A stretch of 64,000 nucleotides of DNA from Allocoleopsis franciscana PCC 7113. GTDB taxonomy: Bacteria > Cyanobacteriota > Cyanobacteriia > Cyanobacteriales > Coleofasciculaceae. This document shows positions 35,728-45,380 of this stretch, in pieces (the first letter of the stretch is position 1; each line of letters begins with the position of its first letter). A program made the position numbers and the translations under genes. Under the pieces are notes generated by a model. The model made no database searches, had not been told where the DNA came from, and was given only the letters and a program-made list of their open reading frames with translations. Location: NCBI RefSeq assembly GCF_000317515.1, contig NC_019738.1:3374001-3438000 (forward strand), read 5' to 3'.

Positions 35728-37563
35728 TCAATGATCGGCTTTCGCTCTTACTGGAATCTCTACGATAAACTCTGCTCCTTGCCCTGGGGTAGAAATGCAA
35801 CTGATATGTCCCTGATGTTTTTCTACCACAATCTGGTAGCTAATGGCTAATCCTAAACCCGTACCACTCCCTACAGGCTTGGTAGTAAAAAATGGGTCAA
35901 AGATCTGATGCTGCACTTTCTGATTCATCCCAGTCCCATTGTCAGCAATCCGAATCACAACAAAATGAGGAATTTCCTCTGGGAATGAGGGAGACTGGAT
36001 AGAGGTTTTTTGCTCTGTCTTGTCCCCGCTCTTTTGTGGTTCCCAGCCCCCATCTCTTACCTGAGTAAATATGGTAATTCGGCGCGGAACTGCTTGATTT
36101 TCTAGGGCATCAATTGCATTACTGAGCAAATTCATAAACACCTGATTTAATTGACTGGCATAACAAGTAATCAGGGGAAGTTGACCATAGTTTTTTATCA
36201 CTTCAATCTCAGGGGTGTCACCTTTGGATCTTAGGCGATGCTGCAAAAGTAATAAAGTATTGTCGATGCCTTCGTGAATATCAACTGATTTGAGTTCGGA
36301 TTCATCCAGTCTAGAAAACAGCCGAAGTGAGCGCACAATTTGGTGAATGCGCTCCGCCCCCACTTCCATTGAGTTCACGAGTTTTTGCCAATCGTTGACC
36401 AAAAAAAACCAATCGATTTCCTGAATAATCTGCTGAATTTCAGGTGTGGGATTAGGGTAAGTCTGCTGATAAATTTCGATTAAGCGGCTGAGGTCTTGAA
36501 AGTATTCCCTAGCCACATGAAGATTGCCGTAAATAAAGCTGACAGGATTATTGATTTCATGAGCAACGCCTGCAACCATTTGCCCCAAACTCGACATTTT
36601 TTCGGCTTGAATCAGTTGGGCTTGGGTGCGTTTTAATTGTGATAAGGTTAGTTCTACTTCTCTCGCCTTTTCTTGTTTTCGTGCTTCTGATTCTCGCAGT
36701 GCTTTCTCTACTAGTTTGCGTTCAGTAATATCGAGTATCGTGCCAAACAGTCGAATAACCTGTCCTTGTTCGTTGAAAATGGCTTTCCCTCTGGCCTCAA
36801 CATACCGGATAGAACAATCAGGGCGTACCAGGCGAAAGTCAGATTCGTAGGATTTTCCAGATTTCAACACTTGCTCAATCAATTTTTTCCATAAAGCTCG
36901 GTCATCATGATGAACTTTCTTTAAAAGCTGAGCATGGTTTGGTTCTGGATCTCTTGGATCAAGACCAAAAATGCGGAATAATTCTTCTGACCAAGTAATT
37001 TTTTGAGTGATGACATCAAATTCCCAACTCCCGACATGAGCAACTCGTTGAGCCGTTGCCAGGTTCGCCTCACTCCGTCGTAGTTTTTCGTCTGCCCGTT
37101 TGCGATCGCTAATTTCCTGCTGGAGTCGGCTATTTTGTTGTTTTAACTGCTGAGAGAGGCGTTGAATGGTCAGTTGATTTTCGATTCGTGCTAAAAGTTC
37201 TTCGACTTGAAATGGCTTAGTAATATAGTCAACGCAACCCCCCTTAAAGGCTTTGACTTTTTCCACCGTTTCATTTAATGCCGTCAGGAAAATAATTGGA
37301 ACTTCTTTCGTTTCGTCCCTAGATTTCAGCCTACGACACACTTCATTACCATCCATATCTGGCATGATAATATCAAGCAAAATCAAATCAGGGGGAGATG
37401 CGATCGCGGCATTCAAGGCTAGTTGTCCAGAAATAGCCCTTTGCACTTTATACCCCCGTTCGATCAGAATTTGGGATAAAAAACGTAGGTTTGTTGGTTT
37501 ATCATCAACCAATAAAATTCTCGGTTCTTTATTATTACTTGTAATGGATGTTTTTTTGCCCAT
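35728..37563 (-). CDS. response regulator-PAS-histidine kinase hybrid
   Basis: A 611-residue signalling protein. Receiver domain about 10-130 with phospho-Asp in LILLDIIMPDMDG, coiled coil to about 165, PAS about 170-285 (GTILDITERK end), and a second coil. The HisKA His lies in MVAGVAHEINNPVSF near residue 335 (the EINNP subtype). The HATPase has LSNAIDAL, IADNGTGM and GTGLGLAI. A low-complexity stretch of about 25 residues (about 515-545) separates two strands of the ATPase. It is third of three kinases in a row, 17 bp downstream of the previous stop, hence one operon with it. The N-terminal receiver suggests it takes phosphate from an upstream kinase. Confidence 0.93.
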   Translation of the reverse strand: MGKKTSITSNNKEPRILLVDDKPTNLRFLSQILIERGYKVQRAISGQLALNAAIASPPDLILLDIIMPDMDGNEVCRRLKSRDETKEVPIIFLTALNETVEKVKAFKGGCVDYITKPFQVEELLARIENQLTIQRLSQQLKQQNSRLQQEISDRKRADEKLRRSEANLATAQRVAHVGSWEFDVITQKITWSEELFRIFGLDPRDPEPNHAQLLKKVHHDDRALWKKLIEQVLKSGKSYESDFRLVRPDCSIRYVEARGKAIFNEQGQVIRLFGTILDITERKLVEKALRESEARKQEKAREVELTLSQLKRTQAQLIQAEKMSSLGQMVAGVAHEINNPVSFIYGNLHVAREYFQDLSRLIEIYQQTYPNPTPEIQQIIQEIDWFFLVNDWQKLVNSMEVGAERIHQIVRSLRLFSRLDESELKSVDIHEGIDNTLLLLQHRLRSKGDTPEIEVIKNYGQLPLITCYASQLNQVFMNLLSNAIDALENQAVPRRITIFTQVRDGGWEPQKSGDKTEQKTSIQSPSFPEEIPHFVVIRIADNGTGMNQKVQHQIFDPFFTTKPVGSGTGLGLAISYQIVVEKHQGHISCISTPGQGAEFIVEIPVRAKADH

Positions 37564-37579
37564 ATTCCATTACCCACGC

Positions 37580-39640
37580 TTAAGCCTTTAACACTTGTTG
37601 AGTGACATTCACAATGACATCAAGACGAAAATCATTAAACAAATCGGTTAAAGCTTCAGATAGAGCCGTATTTTCTGGGGGAATTTGCTGAATTAAATCA
37701 AAAACTAAGTCTTCATTCACTACATTCGCAGCCTGATAAAGTTCTTTTACCCAAAGTATGGGCATCTTAGCCAATTCTGAGAGAAAAAATGAATCCGATT
37801 TTTCGCCCGTCTTATCTCCTTTTCGAGATGCCTGAGGGGATGGAGGTAAATCTTCATAAATGTAACGCACTTCCAGGTATTCAGCGAGCTTTTCAAAGAT
37901 TACTTCTTCAGTAAAAGGTTTACGGACAAAATCATCGGAACCGATGGCTAAAAGCTCTCCCCGCTTTTCCTCGAAAGTACTCGCTGTCAGTGCAATAATC
38001 CGGGTAGTCGGGGGAGAGTTTGATAATAGGGAAACACTCAAAGACTGATTGGAGGCAAAAACTGGCTGTCTCTCCCCATTACTCCATCGTCTTGTATCTG
38101 TCCCTCTGCCTGTGTGTCTCTGTCTTTCCCTAGCTCGAATTTGTCTAGTCGCCTCTAATCCATCCATTACAGGCATCCGTGTATCCATCAAAATCAGATG
38201 AGGCTGCCAACTCTCCCATAGAGCTAATCCTTCAACACCATTTTCAGCCTCCCGCACCTCAAAACCAATCGGTTGGAGCAATTTAACGAGGAGTAAACGG
38301 TTTTCTTTGCTATCATCAACCACAAGCAGGCGATACACCTCTTGATTTGGCTCTAAACCTATGACACGCCGGAGGGGTTTGGTGATCAGTTCAATCGAAT
38401 CTGGCTCATCAATTTTAATATCAAATTTAAAAATTGCCCCCTCACCTAAAACACTGCTAATCTGAATTTCTCCTCCCATCAGTTGCACAAATTTTCGGGT
38501 TATGGCTAAACCCAATCCCGTTCCTTCAGAAAATTTTCGACCTGTTTCCGTTTGCACAAAGGCATCAAATAAGTCTGTCATTTCCGCTGGTGCAATTCCA
38601 GGTCCCGTATCTTCTACTTCAAAATGGATGGTATGAGGAAATAAGGATTGGAAATCAGACGAAGGGCAAAGAGTCCATCTAGATTTTTCAGTATCTTTTT
38701 CTGCCGTCTCTAGTCCTGTATTCACTCGTAAAGTAACAGTCCCATTGTCCGTGAACTTAATAGCATTTCCTAAAAGATTGATTAAACAAATTCGTAGTTT
38801 TTTAGGGTCTGTCTTTATATATTGAGGAACATTCGAGGGGATATTAAAAATTAGTTTGATTTTTTTCTGTTCAGCTTTGATTTGTAACATTTCCTCCAAA
38901 GAGTCAAGGAGGCGATACAGGTCAAAGCTACTTTCATGAAGTGTACTTAAACCCGCCTCTATTTTAGACAAATCCAAAACATCATTGATTAAATCTAGTA
39001 AATGCTCACCACTGCGATTGATGATTCTGAGATATTCTCGCTGCTCGGTACTCAGTTGTAAATCGCGGCTCATCACTTGAGTAAAACCGAGAATTGCATT
39101 AAGAGGAGTCCGGAGTTCATGACTCATATTTGCCAGAAACTCACTTTTCGCTTTAGAGGCTGCTTCAGCCGCTTTTTCAGCCTTTAATCGCTCTTGAATT
39201 TCCTGTTGTAATTGTTGATTTTGTTCTTGGAGTTGATGGGAGAGTCTGCGAATCGTCAGTTGATGCTCAACTCTTGCTAAAACTTCTGCAACTTGAAAGG
39301 GTTTGGTAATATAGTCAGCTCCACCAACTGCAAAGGCTTTAATTTTGTCCAATACTTCATCCAAAGCACTAATAAAAATAACTGGAATTTCGCGAGTTTT
39401 TGGTTCAGCTTTGAGTTGAGAGCAGACCTCATAGCCATCCATTTCTGGCATTCTAATATCCAATAAAATCAGATCAGGTGGAGCTGATTTAGCGGCTCTT
39501 AGCGCCATTTTCCCTTTGACAACGCCCCGGACTTTATATCCCCTCTCTGAGAGAGTTGCGGATAATATTTGCAGATTTTCCGGTGTATCATCAACGATTA
39601 AAATGTTTCCTGATATAGCCTCAAGCTGGTTAGTATTCAT
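37580..39640 (-). CDS. receiver-kinase-receiver hybrid histidine kinase
   Basis: A 686-residue hybrid kinase. Receiver 1 is about 10-130 (LILLDIRMPEMDG), then a coiled coil, HisKA His in LANMSHELRTPLNAI near residue 173, HATPase to about 415 (LLGNAIKF, EDTGPGI, GTGLGLAI), receiver 2 about 432-580 (LILMDTRMPVMDG), and a C-terminal module of about 60 residues. Receiver 2 is interrupted between its fourth helix and IIALTAS by about 40 Arg/Ser/Thr-rich residues (about 503-545), encoded by low-complexity DNA. The paralogous kinase upstream lacks this insert. The insert sits in an external loop, so activity may survive. No PAS or membrane domain is present. Confidence 0.93.
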   Translation of the reverse strand: MNTNQLEAISGNILIVDDTPENLQILSATLSERGYKVRGVVKGKMALRAAKSAPPDLILLDIRMPEMDGYEVCSQLKAEPKTREIPVIFISALDEVLDKIKAFAVGGADYITKPFQVAEVLARVEHQLTIRRLSHQLQEQNQQLQQEIQERLKAEKAAEAASKAKSEFLANMSHELRTPLNAILGFTQVMSRDLQLSTEQREYLRIINRSGEHLLDLINDVLDLSKIEAGLSTLHESSFDLYRLLDSLEEMLQIKAEQKKIKLIFNIPSNVPQYIKTDPKKLRICLINLLGNAIKFTDNGTVTLRVNTGLETAEKDTEKSRWTLCPSSDFQSLFPHTIHFEVEDTGPGIAPAEMTDLFDAFVQTETGRKFSEGTGLGLAITRKFVQLMGGEIQISSVLGEGAIFKFDIKIDEPDSIELITKPLRRVIGLEPNQEVYRLLVVDDSKENRLLLVKLLQPIGFEVREAENGVEGLALWESWQPHLILMDTRMPVMDGLEATRQIRARERQRHTGRGTDTRRWSNGERQPVFASNQSLSVSLLSNSPPTTRIIALTASTFEEKRGELLAIGSDDFVRKPFTEEVIFEKLAEYLEVRYIYEDLPPSPQASRKGDKTGEKSDSFFLSELAKMPILWVKELYQAANVVNEDLVFDLIQQIPPENTALSEALTDLFNDFRLDVIVNVTQQVLKA

Positions 39641-39729
39641 AGGTTTAAATAATAGTTAAGATAACGTTTTTGCAAGATGCAGAAATAAATAGAATGTATA
39701 AATAACCTTTATTTATTTGTCGGCTATCC

Positions 39730-42700
39730 TTAATCAGTTCCTTGTTCCAAGATTTTAGCTTGTTCAATTAAATCCAGAATTTTGTCGCAACGGAAATTAT
39801 TGACTAAATCAGCTATTACTTTGGCTAGTGGGTTATGGGCAGCAGGGATTTGCTCGATGAGCTGAAGTATTCGCTCATTATCAATGGTGACAGCCGCCTG
39901 GTATAGTTCCTGAACCCACTCAATTGGCATTACGTAGAAGGATGAAGGCTCAAGGATGTAGGGCACAGCAGAATCCGCAGGGTAAGATGAATCCCCTGGT
40001 TCGCTTTCCATCTTTTGCCTTCCACCTTCTGACGCGGATGAGGCGGATTCTGCATAAATATAACGCACCCCTAAATGTTGAGTCATCTTTTCAAAGATAA
40101 CCGACTCTCGAAAGGGCTTACGCACAAAGTCGTCACAGCCTGCTGACAAAACAACGGAACGTTCTTCCTCAAAAGCACTGGCGGTTAAGGCAACAATTGC
40201 CGTGGCTTGACCTTTTAAGTCTGCTTTGATGCGTTTAGTGGCTTCATACCCATCCATGACCGGCATCCGCATATCCATCCAGATCAGGTGAGGTTCCCAG
40301 CTTGACCACAATTCAATCGCTTCTTGCCCATTCACCGCTTCGAGTACCTCAAAACCGACAGATGCCAGAAGTTTAACTAACAGAACACGACTTTCCAGGC
40401 GATCGTCAACAACAAGGATGCGATATTTCGGTTGTCCAGATTCTAAGCCAATCACCCTACGGCTGGCTTGGGTCGTTACAATTTTAGGTTCTTGGGCAAT
40501 ATCGACCTCGATCTCAAAGTGAAAAATACTTCCCTTACCTAAATGACTGCTAACCCTAATATCTCCCCCCATCAGTTGCACAAATTGTCGGGCTATGGGT
40601 AAACCTAGACCTGTTCCTTCTAAGGCTTGCCGACCCGTTTGTGTTTGCAAAAAGGGTTCAAATAAGGAGTCCATTTCTTCTGGGGCAATGCCGAATCCCG
40701 TGTCTTCTACCTCAAAATAAAGAGTTACAGGTTGAAGCTTCAAATGTTGCTGATATGAAGACGGTTGAGAACCTTCAACGTTCAATCTTTTAACTGGTAA
40801 ATTATTAGATTCTTCGCTCTTGAACTTACTAGCTATTCGCAAGGTAACACCCCCCTCAGTAGTAAATTTAATTGCGTTTCCTAGGAGGTTAATTAAAACT
40901 TGACGCAACTTACTTTCGTCAGTTTGCACGTATTGAGGAAGGGTGGGCGTGCGGTCAAATACTAACTGCAAATTCTTATTTTGGACGGGCAACTTGAACA
41001 TGGCTTCAAGAGTATCCAGCAGATGGTACAGGTCAAAATTATTCTTATTCAGCGTGACCCGACCCACCTCGATTTTGGACATTTGCAGAACATTATTAAT
41101 TAGTTCTAGTAAATGCTCACCCGAACGCTGAATAATTCCTAGATACTCCTGCTGTTCTGGATTGAGGGATGAGTCACGAGTAAGTAATTGGGTAAATCCG
41201 ATGATGGCATTGAGGGGAGTCCGCAGTTCGTGACTCATATTGGCGAGGAATCGGCTTTTGGCGCGATTTGCCGTTTCTGCCGCTTCTTTTGCCTGTTGCA
41301 ATGCGGCTTGTGCCTGCTTGCGATCGCTGATATCTTGACTGACAGAAATAATATGAATTTGTCCATCCAAGTCAATCATCTCTGCGGATAATAATGCTGT
41401 CCTCACTTCACCGGATTTGGTTCTAAACGTGAATTCATAGTTGCGAATGACGCCCTCCTCTTGCAGAATCTGGAACAGTTGGGTACGGTCTTCCCAATTC
41501 ACCCAAAGGTTCAGATCGACGGCAGTACGACCCAGCACTTCTGCACGGGTGTAACCTATAAACTGACAGAAACTATCGTTAATTTCGATATGACAACCAT
41601 CGATTTGCCGAGTGATTGTGAAGGCACTCGGACAGGAACGAAAGGCTTTGGCAAACTTTTCTTCTGATTGACGCAGTGCCATCTCTGCACGTTTACGAGC
41701 CGTGATATTGCGAGCAACCCAGAGGACTGAACCATCGGGCAAAGGTGAAAGGCTAGCCGTGAACCAAACTTCAGAAGGGTGAAGGGTGAAGGATAAAGTC
41801 TGAAGTGAATGATCGGCGGGTTCCCCTCGTTCCTGAGTCGTGTTTCCCACAGATTTGAAACTTCCTACTTCATCCTTGTTAATGGGTAAGCTGTAATCGA
41901 AATCGATAGTTTCCTGGGTTTCTATAACCCGCCGAATTTGGCTTAACCAATTTTCAGCTCTCTCACCTTGAATAAATTGTTCAATAGTCTGGTTAACTAA
42001 GTAAGTTGTTCCTTCGTATAAACGACCTGGATTTGTTGGTGCGACTTCTATATTGGTTCCTTGGGAATCAATCACCAAGATAATGTCAGTCATTGCCTCA
42101 AAAACCGCCCGCATTCTCTTTTCAGAAGTTCTCAGTTTATCCTCTAACAACTGGCGCTGTCTGGCGGCTATTTCACTCGCCCGAATTTCTTGTTGGAGTT
42201 GTCGATTTTTTTCTTCTAATTCCTGAGTGCGATCGGCAACTTCTTGTTCCAAATTCCGGTTGTAATCCGCTAATATTTTCTCCGTTCGTTTGCGTTCCGC
42301 GATGTCTTGCAAAGCGTTAATACTATAAGCAATATTCCCATCTGCATCATAGATAGGTGTTGCCCAAACTTCGATAGGAATTCTTTGATTGCCTTGGTGG
42401 ACTTCCAAATCGTCAGCGGTTACATTTTCCCCCTTCAGCGATCGCACGATGGGCAAGTTTTCAGAGGGATATAATTCATTCGTACCTGCGATATAGATTT
42501 GATAAGCTTCCGAAAGCCTGTCAACGGGTGTGTCTGGATCGACTCCTTTAGCAAAAATTTCCTTCGCTTTTTGATTTAAAAAGTAAAGTTTACTGTTAGC
42601 ATCAAGTACTCCCACCCCAACCGGTACAGCTTCTAAAAATTGAGCCAGCTTACGTTCGCTTTCCCGTACAGCTTCATCGGCTTGGTCTTTCAACTGATTG

Positions 42701-43188
42701 ACTACTGTATCACCGTGTTCAGTTGAAGTTTCTAGCAAGATTTTGAGGTCAGTATTTTCCTGCTTCAATGCTTTCCCTTCCCTGGAAAGACGTTGATTTT
42801 CAGCTTTGAGCCGGCAAAGCTCTATCTGAGTATTGATCCGGAAAATCAGTTCCTCTTTGGAGAGGGGTTGGGTTAGATAATCATTGACCCCCATTTCTAA
42901 ACCCGTTTCCCAATTCTGGTTTTGGTTTTTATCAATTAACCATAAAATCGGCACTTGCTCAGCCTGCCAAATTTTACGGATTTTTTGAGTGACTTTAGAG
43001 CCACCCCTATGAGGCATATCCAACAAGATTAGGCTGGGTTTCAGACCGTTTTCTATAATTTTTAAGGCTTCCTCTCCATTGCTAGCTTGGGTAATGTCAT
43101 ATTTGGATTGGGATAAATATTGGACAAATACCTGGCGATTCTCTATCCGATTGCCTATTATCAAGATTGGGTTATTCTTGCATTGCAT
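39730..43188 (-). CDS. receiver-PAS3-kinase-receiver hybrid histidine kinase
   Basis: The largest of three hybrid kinases, 1152 residues. It has an N-terminal receiver (about 5-125, phospho-Asp in LILLDMPHRG, with an unusual PHRG in place of the MP-x-MDG motif), coil, PAS1 about 180-300, long coiled coil, PAS2 about 360-500, PAS3 about 515-635, HisKA His in LANMSHELRTPLNAIIGF near residue 653, HATPase to about 890, receiver 2 about 915-1040 (LIWMDMRMPVMDG), and the C-terminal module. Low-complexity inserts sit in PAS2 (about 455-480), in the HATPase (about 790-815) and before the tail. It is the first gene of the cluster and 89 bp from the next. Confidence 0.93.
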   Translation of the reverse strand: MQCKNNPILIIGNRIENRQVFVQYLSQSKYDITQASNGEEALKIIENGLKPSLILLDMPHRGGSKVTQKIRKIWQAEQVPILWLIDKNQNQNWETGLEMGVNDYLTQPLSKEELIFRINTQIELCRLKAENQRLSREGKALKQENTDLKILLETSTEHGDTVVNQLKDQADEAVRESERKLAQFLEAVPVGVGVLDANSKLYFLNQKAKEIFAKGVDPDTPVDRLSEAYQIYIAGTNELYPSENLPIVRSLKGENVTADDLEVHQGNQRIPIEVWATPIYDADGNIAYSINALQDIAERKRTEKILADYNRNLEQEVADRTQELEEKNRQLQQEIRASEIAARQRQLLEDKLRTSEKRMRAVFEAMTDIILVIDSQGTNIEVAPTNPGRLYEGTTYLVNQTIEQFIQGERAENWLSQIRRVIETQETIDFDYSLPINKDEVGSFKSVGNTTQERGEPADHSLQTLSFTLHPSEVWFTASLSPLPDGSVLWVARNITARKRAEMALRQSEEKFAKAFRSCPSAFTITRQIDGCHIEINDSFCQFIGYTRAEVLGRTAVDLNLWVNWEDRTQLFQILQEEGVIRNYEFTFRTKSGEVRTALLSAEMIDLDGQIHIISVSQDISDRKQAQAALQQAKEAAETANRAKSRFLANMSHELRTPLNAIIGFTQLLTRDSSLNPEQQEYLGIIQRSGEHLLELINNVLQMSKIEVGRVTLNKNNFDLYHLLDTLEAMFKLPVQNKNLQLVFDRTPTLPQYVQTDESKLRQVLINLLGNAIKFTTEGGVTLRIASKFKSEESNNLPVKRLNVEGSQPSSYQQHLKLQPVTLYFEVEDTGFGIAPEEMDSLFEPFLQTQTGRQALEGTGLGLPIARQFVQLMGGDIRVSSHLGKGSIFHFEIEVDIAQEPKIVTTQASRRVIGLESGQPKYRILVVDDRLESRVLLVKLLASVGFEVLEAVNGQEAIELWSSWEPHLIWMDMRMPVMDGYEATKRIKADLKGQATAIVALTASAFEEERSVVLSAGCDDFVRKPFRESVIFEKMTQHLGVRYIYAESASSASEGGRQKMESEPGDSSYPADSAVPYILEPSSFYVMPIEWVQELYQAAVTIDNERILQLIEQIPAAHNPLAKVIADLVNNFRCDKILDLIEQAKILEQGTD

Positions 43189-43299
43189 ATTTAAGATAGG
43201 TGCAAGTTATTCCGTTTCCGGTAAAAAAATACTGTAGGGGCACAACCGATTGTACCCCCACTCAATAACACCTAATGTACGACAAGTCTCCTCACCTGC

Positions 43300-44256
43300 C
43301 TAATGCCGATTATGAGGGGAATCAAAGTCAAGAATTGGACCCTTGGGAACAAGACCATGAGGGTTTACATTAGGATGACTTTTGTAATAATGCAACTTGA
43401 TATGTTCAAGATTGCAGGTTTCTTTCACCCCTGGCTGTTGATAAAGGTCTTTGAGATAATTCCAGAGATTGGGGTATTCATAGATGTGGCGCAGGTTGCA
43501 CTTGAAGTGAACGTAATAAACAGCATCGAAGCGGAATAACGTCGTAAACATACACCAATCTGCTTCAGTGATACCGTCTCCACACAAATACCGCTGCTTC
43601 TCTAAAACGCTTTCCCAGTAATCGAGAGCATCAAACAATTCGGTTACAGCGTCTTCGTATGCCTGTTGTTTCGTGGCAAATCCTGCCCGGTAGACACCAT
43701 TGTTGATGGGTTGATAGATGGCATCAATGGTCTGATCAATTTTGTCCCGCAAGTCCTCTTGATAAAAGTTAGCCTCAGACTTGGCAACGCTGTCAAATTC
43801 TGTATCTAACATTTGAATGATCTCACGGGATTCGTTATTGACGATTGTGTTTGTTTGCTTATCCCAGAGAATGGGAACAGTCACTCGTCCTGTGTACTTA
43901 GGGTCAGCTTTGAGATAAATATCTCGAATGTATTGCGTACCATTCACCGTATCAGGGATGGAACCTGGAAAATCGGAGAACATCCAACCCTCTTCACCCA
44001 TCACCGGATCGACCACAGACAAACCGATTGCATCCTCTAAACCTTTGAGTTTCCGCATAATCGCGGTTCGATTCGCCCAAGGACAAGCCCAGGAAATATA
44101 GAGATGATAGCGCCCGGACTCCGCCTTAAAGCCACTAGCACCATCGGCAGTAATGCGATCGCGGAATGTGGTCGATGGACGGAGGAAGCGTCCGTTGGAA
44201 TCTTCTTGTTCGCGTTTGGATACCCACTTCCCCTCAACAAGCTGACCTAATGCCAT
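43300..44256 (-). CDS. glutathionyl-hydroquinone reductase (Xi-class GST)
   Basis: A 318-residue enzyme of the YqjG/ECM4 family, which reduces glutathionyl-hydroquinones. The active-site Cys lies in ISWACPWANRT near residue 57, and the Trp/Arg neighbours are conserved. The thioredoxin-like domain runs to VPILWDKQTNTIVNNESREI near residue 160, followed by an all-helical GST C-terminal domain (LCGDGITEADWCMFTTLFRFD). The frame opens at 44277 with MIWQGVI; the ATG at 44256 (MALGQLVEGKW) agrees better with the family start. Confidence 0.92.
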   Translation of the reverse strand: MALGQLVEGKWVSKREQEDSNGRFLRPSTTFRDRITADGASGFKAESGRYHLYISWACPWANRTAIMRKLKGLEDAIGLSVVDPVMGEEGWMFSDFPGSIPDTVNGTQYIRDIYLKADPKYTGRVTVPILWDKQTNTIVNNESREIIQMLDTEFDSVAKSEANFYQEDLRDKIDQTIDAIYQPINNGVYRAGFATKQQAYEDAVTELFDALDYWESVLEKQRYLCGDGITEADWCMFTTLFRFDAVYYVHFKCNLRHIYEYPNLWNYLKDLYQQPGVKETCNLEHIKLHYYKSHPNVNPHGLVPKGPILDFDSPHNRH

Positions 44257-44273
44257 AATGACCCCCTGCCAAA

Positions 44274-44421
44274 TCAAGGATGAAAAATAAAGTATGAAGT
44301 CTGAAAAACAGCTTACTTTATCTGCTAAGAAAGAGTTTCAATACCAAAAGCTTTGCTCTGGGCTTTGGTAAAATGATCTCTAACCTAAACCGTATTTCAT
44401 TTTTCATCCTTCATACTTCAA
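44274..44421. repeat. AAGGATGAA/TTCATCCTT inverted repeat
   Basis: AAGGATGAAAAATAAAGTATGAAG on the left faces TTCATTTTTCATCCTTCATACTTC on the right, in inverted orientation around about 80 bp. It resembles the cluster at 21033-21151 and fills the gap between the reductase and gatC. Confidence 0.6.
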
Positions 44422-44423
44422 AA

Positions 44424-44723
44424 TTACTCTTCCGCTTGTAGAATTTGTGGCACTTTAAAGAAGTCACCATCCTGATCAGGAGCCTCTCCAAGCAGTGCAT
44501 CTCGATCAGGGTAAGGTTGCAACTCATCCGGGCGAGTAACGTTACTCACATCAATCGCCCTCGTCGTCGGCGCTACATCCGATGTATCTAATTCGCTCAG
44601 TTGTTCAAAATATTCCAAAATGCTACTCAGTTGAGCGGTCATTTGCTCTTCTTGCTCCACTGCCATCTCCAAGCGGGCAAGATTAGCAACTTTACGAACT
44701 TGTTCTCGATCAATAATAGACAT
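44424..44723 (-). CDS. gatC: Asp/Glu-tRNA amidotransferase subunit C
   Basis: GatC is the small scaffold subunit of the GatCAB complex, which converts Glu-tRNA(Gln) to Gln-tRNA(Gln) and, where needed, Asp-tRNA(Asn) to Asn-tRNA(Asn). The 99-residue length is standard. Typical features are VRKVANLARLEM near the N-terminus, LSSILEYFEQLSELDTSDV in the middle, and the C-terminal RPDELQPYPDRDALLGEAPDQDGDFFKVP. gatA and gatB are not in the window, which is normal for cyanobacteria where the subunits are scattered. Confidence 0.95.
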   Translation of the reverse strand: MSIIDREQVRKVANLARLEMAVEQEEQMTAQLSSILEYFEQLSELDTSDVAPTTRAIDVSNVTRPDELQPYPDRDALLGEAPDQDGDFFKVPQILQAEE

Positions 44724-44738
44724 GGTTGGTAATTATCA

Positions 44739-44803
44739 GGTTGAAGGTTGGGGGTTGAAGGTTGAAGGTTGAAGGTTTTATCGATCAACTTATCAACTTT
44801 CAA
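44739..44803. repeat. GGTTGAA heptamer hairpin
   Basis: Tandem GGTTGAA units (one variant GGTTGGG), followed after TTTTATCGATC by AACTTATCAACTTTCAACC, the inverted partner. It lies between ycf3 and gatC and could fold in RNA. Confidence 0.7.
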
Positions 44804-44814
44804 CCAGCTCACTT

Positions 44815-45336
44815 CTAAAAGTAGACATCCAGCTCCGATCGCCCTGTGGTTTTCAGCCAGTTTTGTGCCTCAATGTAGTTATTCGGGGCAAGGCGAATCG
44901 CACGTTTCCAGTATTCAGCCGCTTCGTCAAACAAAGCATTAGCCCCATCCGGGTTTCCCGCTTCCTTTGCCTGTTCCCCCTGGTAGTGGTAGATTACGGC
45001 AATATTGTTAAGGGCTTGAGGCAGACGCGGGTTGAGTTCGAGCGCCTCATGATAGAGTTCCAACGCTTGCTGATGATCACCGTTACTGGCGTAAATCAGC
45101 CCCATATTGTAAAGGATATAGCTCTTGTCGTAGGAGTCTTCCTCTAGTGTCAAAGCTTCTTTATAGTTTTCCAAGGCTTCGGCATATTCACCATCCGCTT
45201 GAGCTGACATCCCGTCACGGTAGTAGGCAAAGGCTTCTTTGGCTTGCTTGTTGGCTGGCATCAGCTTCAGGATTAGATCTGCCATCACCGTAAAGCTTTT
45301 GTCGATGAAGTTATCGTTACGTTGACTTCTGGGCAT
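44815..45336 (-). CDS. ycf3: photosystem I assembly protein Ycf3
   Basis: Ycf3 is a thylakoid-associated TPR chaperone required for photosystem I assembly. The 173-residue product is the usual length, starting [20 protein letters not shown]. It carries three TPR motifs: about residues 35-68 ([28 protein letters not shown]), about 72-105 ([20 protein letters not shown]) and about 120-150. The strongly conserved [20 protein letters not shown] stretch is intact. It is followed by the heptamer hairpin and gatC. Confidence 0.97.
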   Translation of the reverse strand: MPRSQRNDNFIDKSFTVMADLILKLMPANKQAKEAFAYYRDGMSAQADGEYAEALENYKEALTLEEDSYDKSYILYNMGLIYASNGDHQQALELYHEALELNPRLPQALNNIAVIYHYQGEQAKEAGNPDGANALFDEAAEYWKRAIRLAPNNYIEAQNWLKTTGRSELDVYF

Positions 45337-45380
45337 AGATACCTGTATGTTATTGCGCTCAGTTGACTAGAGTAGCGTGG

